Positions 25,462-32,969 of a stretch of 64,000 bases of DNA are shown here, piece after piece. The translations under genes and the position numbers were made by a program. The first letter of the stretch is position 1, and each line of letters opens with the position of its first letter. Source of the stretch: Odoribacter laneus YIT 12061 (lineage in GTDB: Bacteria > Bacteroidota > Bacteroidia > Bacteroidales > Marinifilaceae); assembly GCF_000243215.1 (NCBI RefSeq), contig NZ_JH594596.1:1541075-1605074 (forward strand). The letters are read 5' to 3'. Under the pieces are notes generated by a model that saw nothing but the letters and a program-made list of their open reading frames with translations, was not told the origin of the DNA and ran no database searches.

Positions 25462-26223
25462 TCAATATATAAATGGAATAATCCTCTTTCTTTTCCCCAC
25501 TTGTTCCCCGAACATCTCCCGATACCTGTGGTAAATCCGATCAGCCCGGGGGATTAAATTAGCAGCAGTCCACCAGGCAAACACCGCTCCCGCCCACGAC
25601 CAGGTCAATAGGGCAAAACCGCACCATTCGACAATCTCCCCGAAATAATTAGCCGAGGTCACATAACGGAAAAAACCGCCCTGAGGTAAATAATGTCCCG
25701 TATCTCCGGGTTTTCTCAAATGCCGGATAATGTAGTCCGAATGAATATTCACAATCATTCCCGCAAAAAACAAAAGACTCCCTATAATAAACTGAGGCGT
25801 CGTCAGCCAATCAAGCGTGTACCGATCCGCAGGAGAAAGATAAAATATCCACTCTCCCTGCATCGTCCCATTCAATAGATTGAAAAATATTCCCATACTC
25901 ATAATCCCCAAAGGCATCTTACTTCTTCCTTTTAATAAAAAAGGATAAATAAAAGAACGCTGGAAATAATGTATTTCAAAAAACAGGAAAAATACCAAAG
26001 GAACACACTCCAACCGCCTGTCGGAAAAATACCAAAATCCCAACATCACCAAGAATACCGGTGCTTCCATCATCAACCAACCGATTTTATTGTTGATGGC
26101 TATCCCCCATTTTTTATCAAAAAATATACCGTAACCTGCTTTTACATAATAAAGAGCAATAAAAACCACCAAGGCAATTCCCGCCATAATGATCAAAAAC
26201 CAACGAAAAGTCTCCGGATTCAT
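25462..26223 (-). CDS. 5-alpha-reductase homologue (SRD5A family; 3-oxo-5-alpha-steroid 4-dehydrogenase)
   Basis: A 253-residue inner-membrane protein with about six to seven hydrophobic segments. Its C-terminal half carries the steroid 5-alpha-reductase signature: NIHSDYIIRHLRKPGDTG, then FFRYVTSANYFGEIVEWCGF and a terminal KRIIPFIY. These closely resemble human SRD5A1 as I remember it. The family reduces the delta4 double bond of 3-oxo steroids with NADPH to the 5-alpha (allo) form. It is the first gene of the four-gene operon with the OYE reductase and two SDRs. The whole set matches the isoallo-lithocholic acid pathway known from Odoribacteraceae. Confidence 0.9.
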   Translation of the reverse strand: MNPETFRWFLIIMAGIALVVFIALYYVKAGYGIFFDKKWGIAINNKIGWLMMEAPVFLVMLGFWYFSDRRLECVPLVFFLFFEIHYFQRSFIYPFLLKGRSKMPLGIMSMGIFFNLLNGTMQGEWIFYLSPADRYTLDWLTTPQFIIGSLLFFAGMIVNIHSDYIIRHLRKPGDTGHYLPQGGFFRYVTSANYFGEIVEWCGFALLTWSWAGAVFAWWTAANLIPRADRIYHRYREMFGEQVGKRKRIIPFIY

Positions 26224-26340
26224 CTTTTAAAATTTGTCCTAAATTACAAAAAATAACATATTCTTTCGTTTTCCCTTGTAAAATATTGGTATCCTTCCTT
26301 GTTTTTTAGCAAAAACCTTTCCTTTCTCCCTCTAAATAAT

Positions 26341-26348
26341 TATCTTTG
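26341..26348 (+). promoter_or_regulatory. Predicted -7 box for ssrA
   Basis: TATCTTTG (TAnnTTTG) lies 17 bases before the predicted 5' end of tmRNA. Confidence 0.6.
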
Positions 26349-26364
26349 TAATTCATACCGATGA

Positions 26365-26759
26365 GGGGCAGACATGGCTTTGACAGCATGAAGAATAGGT
26401 ATGTAAGCATGTCGGGAGCAGTGAAACGGCCCGTAAATCCCGGACACAAAACATTAATTGGCGAAGAAAATTACGCTCTTGCTGCCTAATCGAAGTATAG
26501 TAGAGGTGGCTTAATCTCTGTTCAAGGAACGGAGACAAGACATTCCGCCGGTGGTCCTACCTTATTCCGGCCGGCATACGGGGTGCAGTCAATATAAGGT
26601 TAGCCCGAGTCTGCTTCGGACAAAAGGCGAAAATTCAGAAGCTAAGCGATGGCTTGGGTGTCTCTTTCCGGACCATCGTCGAAAATCAATAAGCGACTAA
26701 GCATGTAGAAAGCATATGGATTCCGTGTTTGGACCAGGGTTCGATCCCCTGCTGCTCCA
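26365..26759 (+). ncRNA. ssrA: tmRNA (ssrA), tag GEENYALAA
   Basis: The 5' end GGGGCAG pairs with CTGCTCC at the 3' end to form the acceptor stem (one G-U), followed by discriminator A; CCA is not encoded. The T-arm GGTTCGATCCC is intact. The tag frame at 26460-26489 reads GGC GAA GAA AAT TAC GCT CTT GCT GCC TAA, that is GEENYALAA, close to the Bacteroides tag GENNYALAA. tmRNA with SmpB frees stalled ribosomes and tags the nascent peptide. The 3' end is the integration site of the mobile element that follows: the last bases are inside attL, and the original terminator now lies 14 kb away at 40909-40938. Confidence 0.95.
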
Positions 26760-26760
26760 C
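26748..26760. other. attL (13-bp core shared with attR)
   Basis: CCTGCTGCTCCAC covers the end of the tmRNA T-arm and the 3' acceptor strand. It is exactly repeated at 40889-40901. Bases on both sides of the two copies differ, which sets the core length. Confidence 0.85.
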
Positions 26761-26790
26761 AATTAAGACTGATTTTCAGCTTTTTACAAG

Positions 26791-26836
26791 AATTACACCC
26801 AATTTTACACTCAGCTTTGTAAAATTGGGTGTAATT
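26791..26836. repeat. Perfect 18-bp inverted repeat next to attL
   Basis: AATTACACCCAATTTTAC (26791-26808) is followed by a 10-base loop and its exact complement (26819-26836). It lies between ssrA and the convergent radical SAM gene. It lacks a clean U tract, so besides ending transcription it may carry integrase arm sites: TTACACCCAATTTTACAC closely resembles TTACACCCAAATCTACAC at 40753-40770 near the other end. Confidence 0.7.
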
Positions 26837-26854
26837 ATTTAGACTGCTAAAAAA

Positions 26855-27895
26855 TCAGCATAAATTAATACAATCTAAAAATTGACATCCTCCCTTACAC
26901 TTTTGTTCATATTTACATGAAAAACATCTATTCTTTAATATTTTTTCTCTATGTTTTATAAAAGTTACGTCATTTTGCCATATTTCACGAATTGAGTTTC
27001 TTTTTAAATCACCATATTCATTAGTATTTACCATAAATGAACAGGGGTACATTTTCATATCTTCAGAAATAAAAGCCGAGAATCGTGCTGCCTCACAAGA
27101 CTCATAAAATATATTAGAAACATCCATATATTTTAATATTCCCGAAATAGAACAACTATCAAACCCTATTTTAATATTACTTTTGTTACACTGTACCTGC
27201 TCAAAAAACAAGGGTAACAATAGTGACTTTTTCAATAAGAAATCATGACTTGAATTAACCGGTTTATAATTCAAAAATATTATTGCATTTATATATTTAA
27301 AAAAAGAAGGTGGATTTTTTAGCCACGAAATAGCCTTTTCGATAGTAAATTTATCCAACATAAAATGAATATTAATTTTTATTTTATATTGGGAAATAAA
27401 AAGTATCAAATCTTCCAACGATTCATAAGGCTCATAAGCACTTATTGCCAAAGCACCACAGAATTCTTTAGTAGCTTTCAGTATATTAGAAGTTAATCCT
27501 ATACCATTGCTTGTATATGAAGGGACAATACCATGACTGACAGTTTCTTTAAGAATTTCTATAAAATTAGGATGTTGATTAGGATTTCCACCACCTAAAG
27601 CAACTTGCAAAACACCAATATTCTGAGCCTGTTGAATCACATCTACATAATCTTCAAAAATCATATGCTTCCCTTGAATGCTCGAATTTCTGTAACAAAA
27701 TATACAACCTTTACTACAATAGTTTGTAATTGAGATATCAATCAATTCAGGACCTGATTTTGCCCAAAATGGCTCTGGAAATCCCTTATCTTCTATACGA
27801 ACAAATAATCCTGTTTTCTTATTAAAAAGAGTGGAATAATGCTCGGCGGGATACTTCTTAATTACTAATTTACCATCCTGCATTTGACGCATCAA
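26855..27895 (-). CDS. Radical SAM/SPASM protein of the NACHT cargo operon
   Basis: A 346-residue radical SAM enzyme. The 4Fe-4S/SAM motif is CSKGCIFC (Cys 60, 64, 67), followed by an ALGGGNPNQHP segment in the GGE-motif position. The C terminus is a SPASM-like cysteine-rich region (CEAARF, MKMYPCSF, then CFSCKYEQKCKGGCQFLDC), which binds extra Fe-S clusters in peptide-modifying enzymes. It is the last of four overlapping minus-strand genes: its first codons overlap the DFVTNSSS gene by 26 bp. A peptide or protein modification role is an inference from the SPASM region; a sensing role is also possible. It is AT-rich and has no obvious link to chromosomal functions. Confidence 0.85.
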   Translation of the reverse strand: MMRQMQDGKLVIKKYPAEHYSTLFNKKTGLFVRIEDKGFPEPFWAKSGPELIDISITNYCSKGCIFCYRNSSIQGKHMIFEDYVDVIQQAQNIGVLQVALGGGNPNQHPNFIEILKETVSHGIVPSYTSNGIGLTSNILKATKEFCGALAISAYEPYESLEDLILFISQYKIKINIHFMLDKFTIEKAISWLKNPPSFFKYINAIIFLNYKPVNSSHDFLLKKSLLLPLFFEQVQCNKSNIKIGFDSCSISGILKYMDVSNIFYESCEAARFSAFISEDMKMYPCSFMVNTNEYGDLKRNSIREIWQNDVTFIKHREKILKNRCFSCKYEQKCKGGCQFLDCINLC

Positions 27896-28283
27896 TATAG
27901 AGTTCTTCAGTATCTATGATAAAAGCATCAGTACAAAAAAAACATTCATTAATATCACTATCACTATGAAGCCTTCCCATATATACTTTTTTACCAGTTT
28001 TCTCTGCCTCCAATATTTTATCTAATGTTCTTTGAGAAAATAGTTCTCTTATAAAATCTTCAAATGTTTTTTCCTTTCTCCATCTATCAGTATCTGCAAA
28101 CTCTCGTATTGGAAATAAGTTATCTTGAAAAGAATAAAATAGATGTGTGTATATATTAGAAAAAATAGACTTGTCTTCTATTCCAACACTATTCATGAAT
28201 TTTTTTAAATTAAAATCTCCATTACTTATTAAAATAAAACAAGTTGAAGAACTATTAGTCACAAAATCAAGCCTGATTTTCAT
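27870..28283 (-). CDS. Small protein with N-terminal DFVTNSSS motif, possible partner or substrate of the radical SAM enzyme
   Basis: A 137-residue protein starting MKIRLDFVTNSSSTCFILI. I recall this N-terminal (K)xxxxFVTNSSSxxF block from scattered small proteins of unknown function in phages and Firmicutes, where the rest of the sequence varies. The remainder here is charged and ends with ECFFCTDAFIIDTEELYIDASNAGW, containing a CxxC-like pair (CFFC). Its coding region overlaps the genes on both sides (17 and 26 bp), so stoichiometric co-translation is likely. The serine/threonine/cysteine-rich head is a candidate modification site, but this is inference. Confidence 0.65.
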   Translation of the reverse strand: MKIRLDFVTNSSSTCFILISNGDFNLKKFMNSVGIEDKSIFSNIYTHLFYSFQDNLFPIREFADTDRWRKEKTFEDFIRELFSQRTLDKILEAEKTGKKVYMGRLHSDSDINECFFCTDAFIIDTEELYIDASNAGW

Positions 28284-28680
28284 TTTCGTTCAATAGTAAT
28301 AAATTAATAAATTTATTCTCATTTTCTTCGGAAAATACTAAATCCATAAATCCTGTATCCCCATATGACAATACGTCGACATCAATAAGTATATAGTCTT
28401 TGTTTATTGCTTTCATTGACATAAATTCTTTAATTATTTCTTTGTCTACACAATATCTTTTTAATAGAAAATCTTCAAAATTATTGTACTCTACCTTATA
28501 ATATTTTTCAAAATCGTGTTCTATGAATTTAGCTTCACTAAAAAGCCAATCATACATCCGAGAGAATAATTCCTCTGCCGAACTACCTTTTTTGACATTT
28601 ATTTTATGCAAAAAGATTTGCTTAGTTAAACGCTGATTTACTAAAATCAACATTCGATATGAATCATAATTGTATTTCAT
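28267..28680 (-). CDS. Unknown acidic protein of the NACHT cargo operon
   Basis: A 137-residue protein when started at MKYNYDSYRMLILVNQ (28680); an in-frame start at 28722 would add 14 residues and overlap the NACHT gene more deeply. I do not recognise a family. The sequence mixes beta-like segments (RMLILVNQ, YILIDVDVLSYG) with helical acidic ones (SAEELFSRMYDWLF, EDFLLKRYCVDKEII). There is no signal peptide or membrane segment. It overlaps the NACHT gene by 17 bp and the next gene by 17 bp. Its conserved place between the two recognisable proteins suggests it is a working component. Confidence 0.6.
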   Translation of the reverse strand: MKYNYDSYRMLILVNQRLTKQIFLHKINVKKGSSAEELFSRMYDWLFSEAKFIEHDFEKYYKVEYNNFEDFLLKRYCVDKEIIKEFMSMKAINKDYILIDVDVLSYGDTGFMDLVFSEENENKFINLLLLNENENQA

Positions 28681-31240
28681 GGTGCTCCATAAATTTATGA
28701 ATTTCTTGAAGCAATCTATCACTTTTACAAAGCAATAAATATTTTAAATGCTTAATATTTCTATGCTTTGACCAATAATAATCATATAGTTTTCTTGCTT
28801 TGGAAGAAATTGGTGTTAGATATAAAACATATTGATAAAGATTATGTAATGAACATTCTATTTCAAAATCTTTCTCCTTCATAAATTCATAAAGTTTATC
28901 TATCAAATTGTTAAGTTCTTTCTTATTATGAGAAGAGTTAAAATAAAAATAAATATACTCATTAAATTGCTTATCAGTCAAATTATTAAATATTTCGAAA
29001 AGTAGGATAATGTTCAAATTGGGATACTTCCTATCATTCCATCTTCTATATGCAAGTTCGTGCCATATATACTCAGCACATTCTCTTGTTGATAAAAAAA
29101 GTTTTTTCAGCAATATTTTATCATCTTCTATAATATCTTCATCCTCTATTTCAAATACTTGATAAGGGAATATTTCTTTATACCAATCTTGATTTTTAAT
29201 AAATAGAGATAATTCTTCATCATCCTTTTCCCTTTCCATAGAAAAAAGAAATTTAGAACAACCTTCCTTAATTCGCGAATCTTTATTTATATTACAATCA
29301 ATGAAAGAAAAGAAATCTTCTTTTGAAGCATCATAGAATTCATTAACTAAATAGTCTGTTAATAAAAAGTCACGAAATTCATCAAATGTAAAATTTATAT
29401 ACTCTTTTATTGATATTATTCCAGTTTGTTCTTCTAAATCTTTTCTGACTAATATATTTTCATCTAAGAAACGTAAATACATATCCTTATTTTGTATATC
29501 TTTTTCTAAGATCGTATCCAACGGTATATTTTCATAAACCTTATTCTCAATCATATATTCTATTATACTCTTGAGAAATCTTCGTATATCAATATTCCCA
29601 AGTATATTATATTCCCCTTTATCATTCAGTCTTTTGTTGATTTCTTGCGACTTAATATTATAGTATTCTTTAAATAATTTTTCTTTACATATATGTGATA
29701 GCACTGTCAATTTTCTATGTTGATATACCTCAGTAAAAATCCTAAGTAACAAAAAATTATCAACAAGTTGTTCGTAAATTTCTTCATTAATGTGTTCTAT
29801 TGTTACATCGAAATATTTACAATAGACATCATACATATACTTTTTACGATTCTCTTCTAAATAGGTGTTTAGACTCTTAATTTGTACTATCTTATCTTTA
29901 AAAGTAGCATTTAAAAGAGCACTAAAATTATTTTTAAAATATTCTGTACGACAAGTCAATATGATTTTAACACGATCATATTTTAAAACTTCAGAAATAA
30001 ATATTTCTATATTTTGAGAAAATGTTCGGGGTTTACTATTCTCATTCAAACCATCTATCAAAAAAATAAAGTTGGTCCCTTTATTTTCACAAAAACTATT
30101 TATTGTGGACATAATTTCCTCAAAACAATAATTTGTTCCTGGGAATAAACGATTAGTTATTGTTTCATAAATATTCTCAGCATTTATTTCGTAACCTGTT
30201 AAAAAAACAGCAGGAATATCCCTTTTCAATAAAACATTCTCACATATATCACATAAAAAATTCGTCTTCCCCTGCCCAGCATCAGTTGTCAACAAAAGTA
30301 TTTTTGATATAATATATTCAAAATCAATAATTTTTTTTTCAATCTTTCTTGAGGAATAATGTGAGGAGTTAGTCCTTAATCCATATAACTCCTCATATTT
30401 ATTTTTCAAATATTCGATAGTATTCCTTATATTTTTTTCAAATTCAGTAAATGGAATTGCATTAATGTTTATATCCAAAATATTAGTATTAAACTCAAAA
30501 GATATTTCTTTTTGATGTAATTGATACTTTCTATTTATCGTATCAAAATTTAGTCTTTTAGTTTCATCAACTAATTTTTGAAAAAATATTGTAGGAGCTA
30601 TAAAATACCTTACCTGATCTTTTAAAGAATCAGTTTCTATAAATGTTTCAGGAATATATTTTCCAGAATTTTTCTGTTTACTCAACTGATATACCACCTG
30701 TTCTCTCAGTTTAGTGATAATTTTATTAGGAGTTAATTCTGATTTATTGAGTTTATTATAAATATTATCAATTTTTTCTTCTATAATATTCAGTTTTCCG
30801 TATATTTCATATATTCTGTTCTTGTAATTCTCCTCTACATATAATTTCTTAAGTAGCAAATTATCACGTACTTTAGTCACAAATAACGTATAAAAACACT
30901 CAATTTCCTCTTTAGAAGGCTCAATTATATTAGGATTTTCTTTAAATATATTTTTATTAAATACGCTATTCTTCCCATCATTGAATAGTATATATTTAGA
31001 GAGAGTACTTATTGCTATTTGTGAATGATAAAAAGGATATTTATTCCCGTCTTTATGATAAGGATGCCCCTTCTCATATTCTTCTATTGTTTGTCCTATT
31101 ATTTTATACAATTCTTTTTTAAAAGTTTTTGGTGGAAAAAACTTGTGCCATAACTTTTTTGTTAGTACTTCCTCGTTTAAGTAATATGAAAATACTAAGT
31201 CGGCAAGATAAATAACTACTGCAGTTGTTTCGACTATCAT
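28664..31240 (-). CDS. NACHT-type STAND NTPase, probable defence sensor
   Basis: An 858-residue protein. The N-terminal region (about 1-300) is mostly helical, with an initial hydrophobic segment (IVETTAVVIYLADLVFSYYL), and has no domain I can name. The NTPase core follows: Walker A TDAGQGKTN (319-327), Walker B IFLIDGLNE (392-400) and sensor-like IILTCRTEYF (426-435). FTFDEFRDFLLTDYLV near residue 640 is the winged-helix end of NACHT modules. The C-terminal ~200 residues are helical and likely a sensor region. Bacterial NACHT/STAND proteins are often anti-phage sensors that oligomerise on a phage trigger; here the effector may be the downstream proteins. It leads the cargo operon. Confidence 0.8.
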   Translation of the reverse strand: MIVETTAVVIYLADLVFSYYLNEEVLTKKLWHKFFPPKTFKKELYKIIGQTIEEYEKGHPYHKDGNKYPFYHSQIAISTLSKYILFNDGKNSVFNKNIFKENPNIIEPSKEEIECFYTLFVTKVRDNLLLKKLYVEENYKNRIYEIYGKLNIIEEKIDNIYNKLNKSELTPNKIITKLREQVVYQLSKQKNSGKYIPETFIETDSLKDQVRYFIAPTIFFQKLVDETKRLNFDTINRKYQLHQKEISFEFNTNILDININAIPFTEFEKNIRNTIEYLKNKYEELYGLRTNSSHYSSRKIEKKIIDFEYIISKILLLTTDAGQGKTNFLCDICENVLLKRDIPAVFLTGYEINAENIYETITNRLFPGTNYCFEEIMSTINSFCENKGTNFIFLIDGLNENSKPRTFSQNIEIFISEVLKYDRVKIILTCRTEYFKNNFSALLNATFKDKIVQIKSLNTYLEENRKKYMYDVYCKYFDVTIEHINEEIYEQLVDNFLLLRIFTEVYQHRKLTVLSHICKEKLFKEYYNIKSQEINKRLNDKGEYNILGNIDIRRFLKSIIEYMIENKVYENIPLDTILEKDIQNKDMYLRFLDENILVRKDLEEQTGIISIKEYINFTFDEFRDFLLTDYLVNEFYDASKEDFFSFIDCNINKDSRIKEGCSKFLFSMEREKDDEELSLFIKNQDWYKEIFPYQVFEIEDEDIIEDDKILLKKLFLSTRECAEYIWHELAYRRWNDRKYPNLNIILLFEIFNNLTDKQFNEYIYFYFNSSHNKKELNNLIDKLYEFMKEKDFEIECSLHNLYQYVLYLTPISSKARKLYDYYWSKHRNIKHLKYLLLCKSDRLLQEIHKFMEHHEIQL

Positions 31241-31268
31241 GAACTACATTATCGTATTTATAAAATAA

Positions 31269-31302
31269 ACCATGTTTGCAAAATATAAGTTGCAAACATG
31301 GT
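31269..31302 (-). terminator. Perfect 13-bp hairpin between the XRE remnant and the NACHT operon
   Basis: ACCATGTTTGCAA (31269-31281) and TTGCAAACATGGT (31290-31302) are exact complements around an 8-base loop. On the minus strand it is followed by TTTATTTTATAA, so it can stop transcription coming from the XRE side, or act as a leader hairpin or operator of the cargo operon. Confidence 0.6.
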
Positions 31303-31323
31303 CCTTATAATAAAAACAAATTA

Positions 31324-31725
31324 TTATTTCTTATCCCTCAAAGCTTCTTGCAATAAGCTAACCTTTTCCTGCTCGGTTTTCAACATGCGTTCGTAAAGTT
31401 CAACAACTTTATCTATTGGGTTGAAAGTAGGATAATAGCTTATAGAAGTGGAAGTATCATGACTATTAAAAGTATTTGCAACAATATTAACTGCTGCTTC
31501 ATCGGTCATATTTTTAAGGGCTTCTACCGGAATTTGTAAAACTGCCGCAACTTTATTCAACGTTTTTTCATCAATCTGCTCTTTCTACTCTAATTTAGAA
31601 AATGCCTGTTGTGTCATATCCAATTTAGCAGCAAGTGCTTCTTGTTTTACTCCAAGAATATCCCTGAACCGTTTGATATTCTTTCCCTGATGTACTTTAG
31701 GCATAATTACTGTATCAGCATCCAT
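31324..31725 (-). pseudogene. XRE-family transcriptional regulator with an in-frame TAG
   Basis: Reading from ATG 31725, the protein begins MDADTVIMPKVHQGKNIKRF. It continues through a normal helix-turn-helix (QEALAAKLDMTQQAFSKLE), then meets TAG at 31585-31587, and goes on in the same frame with KEQIDEKTLNKVAAVLQIPV to a stop at 31324 (133 codons in total). In relatives this place is usually SKLEQKEQI-like, so a single CAG-to-TAG change would explain it. The remaining C-terminal part could restart at TTG 31560. It is divergent from the SymE-like gene, and GTTGT/ACAAC repeats lie between them. It probably once controlled the element's promoters. Confidence 0.8.
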
Positions 31726-31778
31726 ATATTAAGTTTTTAAAATTTGACAAATTAAAACGTCTGTAAAGATACGCATTT

Positions 31779-31805
31779 GTTGTTATTTACAACCACACAA
31801 GTTGT
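31779..31805. promoter_or_regulatory. Candidate operator: overlapping GTTGT/ACAAC inverted repeats
   Basis: GTTGT-5-ACAAC (31779-31793) overlaps ACAAC-7-GTTGT (31789-31805), with another GTTGT at 31821. The cluster is in the divergent gap between the XRE remnant and the SymE-like gene, close to a minus-strand TATCTTTA box (31764-31771), as expected for an autoregulated XRE repressor. Confidence 0.4.
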
Positions 31806-31871
31806 ATTTTACATTCCACCGTTGTACGATACCTCCCCTATTCTTCCCTTCTTTGCAGCAAAATAACTTTC

Positions 31872-32099
31872 ATGCAAAGTAAACAAAAAAATAGAATTAA
31901 GCCAAAAATACGGGCGAGGACTTTTACCATCACAGATTACCATTATCCGGTTAATTTCGGGCATGATACAAATTTTGTCCCCTTTATTCGTCTGCGGGGG
32001 AAATGGCTTAAGGAAGCCAGTTTTCACATCGGGCAGAAAATTAAAGTCTACATATTAAAAAACCGTTTGATAATAGTTCCTTATCATCGTAAACCATGA
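31872..32099 (+). CDS. SymE-like toxin-family protein
   Basis: A 75-residue basic protein whose C-terminal half VPFIRLRGKWLKEASFHIG and KVYILKNRLIIVPY matches the SymE toxin family: RLxGxWLxxAGFxxGxxxxV with an AbrB-like fold. In E. coli SymE is an SOS-induced RNA-targeting or nucleoid-binding toxin repressed by the antisense RNA SymR. Many Bacteroidota mobile elements carry a SymE-like gene just before small accessory genes, as here. Its stop overlaps the next start (ATGA). An antisense repressor RNA is not identifiable by eye. Confidence 0.8.
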   Translation: MQSKQKNRIKPKIRARTFTITDYHYPVNFGHDTNFVPFIRLRGKWLKEASFHIGQKIKVYILKNRLIIVPYHRKP

Positions 32100-32350
32100 A
32101 CTACTACGAAAATAAAATAGCTTACCTCATTTCTTTATTAATGCAGCTTAAAGCCTACGCACCACAGAAAGTAAATGATATGCTGGAAGTCGAAAAGATT
32201 GAAAGCTTCTTGGATAAACCGGAAATATCCGACCGCAACTGGGAAATAGAACGTCCCGGAAATCAGGTGTTCTTTCTGAATTATTTGAACGCTAATATTT
32301 CTGTTTGCGAAAGAATGTTAGAACTGCTAAAAGAAAAAACATCCAACTGA
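32096..32350 (+). CDS. Hypothetical accessory protein of the mobile element
   Basis: An 84-residue, probably all-helical cytosolic protein (NKIAYLISLLMQLKAYAPQK, then ISVCERMLELLKEK) with no family I can name. Its start overlaps the SymE-like stop by four bases, and the next gene starts four bases after its stop, so the three are translationally coupled. Possible roles are antitoxin or accessory mobilisation factor; neither is shown by the sequence. Confidence 0.65.
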   Translation: MNYYENKIAYLISLLMQLKAYAPQKVNDMLEVEKIESFLDKPEISDRNWEIERPGNQVFFLNYLNANISVCERMLELLKEKTSN

Positions 32351-32353
32351 CAC

Positions 32354-32920
32354 ATGGAAAAACAACAAAAATACAGCATTTATACAGAGGGACATTTTTT
32401 ACAGAGTATTTCGCCTGCCGAACTCCGGATGATTCACTGCCTGATTAGCGATTTTTTCAATAAAGAGGACAAAATTCCGGTAGCCGGAAGGAAGGTAAAT
32501 ACCCATCCTGAAAACCGTATATTTATAGCCAAAGACATCTGTTTTGACAGCCGTACAAGGGATTTTCAAACAGAATACTCCATCTGCGTCGGTGATGATT
32601 CCCTAACAAATATATCAGATGGTGAATTAGTGAATCTTTACCTTACCCTTCAATCCTTTTTAATCCAATCCGAAAAATTTCCGGCTGAAATACAAAAGGA
32701 GAATTTAAACCCCGCAACAAAAGGCGAAGCGGGAGTTAATATAGAAATAACCCTCGAAACCATTGATAATTATTTGATACACCCTTGTAAGGATTCCCCC
32801 TATATCTCCAAACGGGTATGGCTCAAAGATAATCATATACAGCCGGAAAGCGAATACGGGCTATCCGTTGATAACGGAGCAATTGAAAATATGTCAAGGA
32901 AACAACTATCAGCTTTGTAG
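32354..32920 (+). CDS. Three-repeat accessory protein, C terminus cut by an in-frame TAG
   Basis: A 188-residue protein built of three similar units: YSIYTEGHFLQSISPAELRM, then YSICVGDDSLTNISDGELVN, then YGLSVDNGAIENMSRKQLSA. Each has a beta-turn followed by a helix. The third unit stops at TAG (32918-32920) at the position where the first two have His and Tyr, and the frame then continues EKIGNLLNKLQTENKK to TAA at 32969-32971, right at the terminator hairpin. So the original gene very likely ran to 32971. No known domain; third in the SymE-like operon. Confidence 0.65.
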   Translation: MEKQQKYSIYTEGHFLQSISPAELRMIHCLISDFFNKEDKIPVAGRKVNTHPENRIFIAKDICFDSRTRDFQTEYSICVGDDSLTNISDGELVNLYLTLQSFLIQSEKFPAEIQKENLNPATKGEAGVNIEITLETIDNYLIHPCKDSPYISKRVWLKDNHIQPESEYGLSVDNGAIENMSRKQLSAL

Positions 32921-32969
32921 GAAAAAATAGGGAATCTTCTGAATAAACTCCAAACTGAAAATAAAAAAT

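Noticed and set aside
28664..31240. A named effector domain (TIR, nuclease, HEPN) at the NACHT N terminus
   Set aside because: No catalytic motif of these families could be seen by eye, so the N-terminal 300 residues are left unassigned.
31809..32027. Open frame opposite the SymE-like gene
   Set aside because: The plus-strand frame matches SymE and is coupled to the next gene; the minus frame is its shadow.
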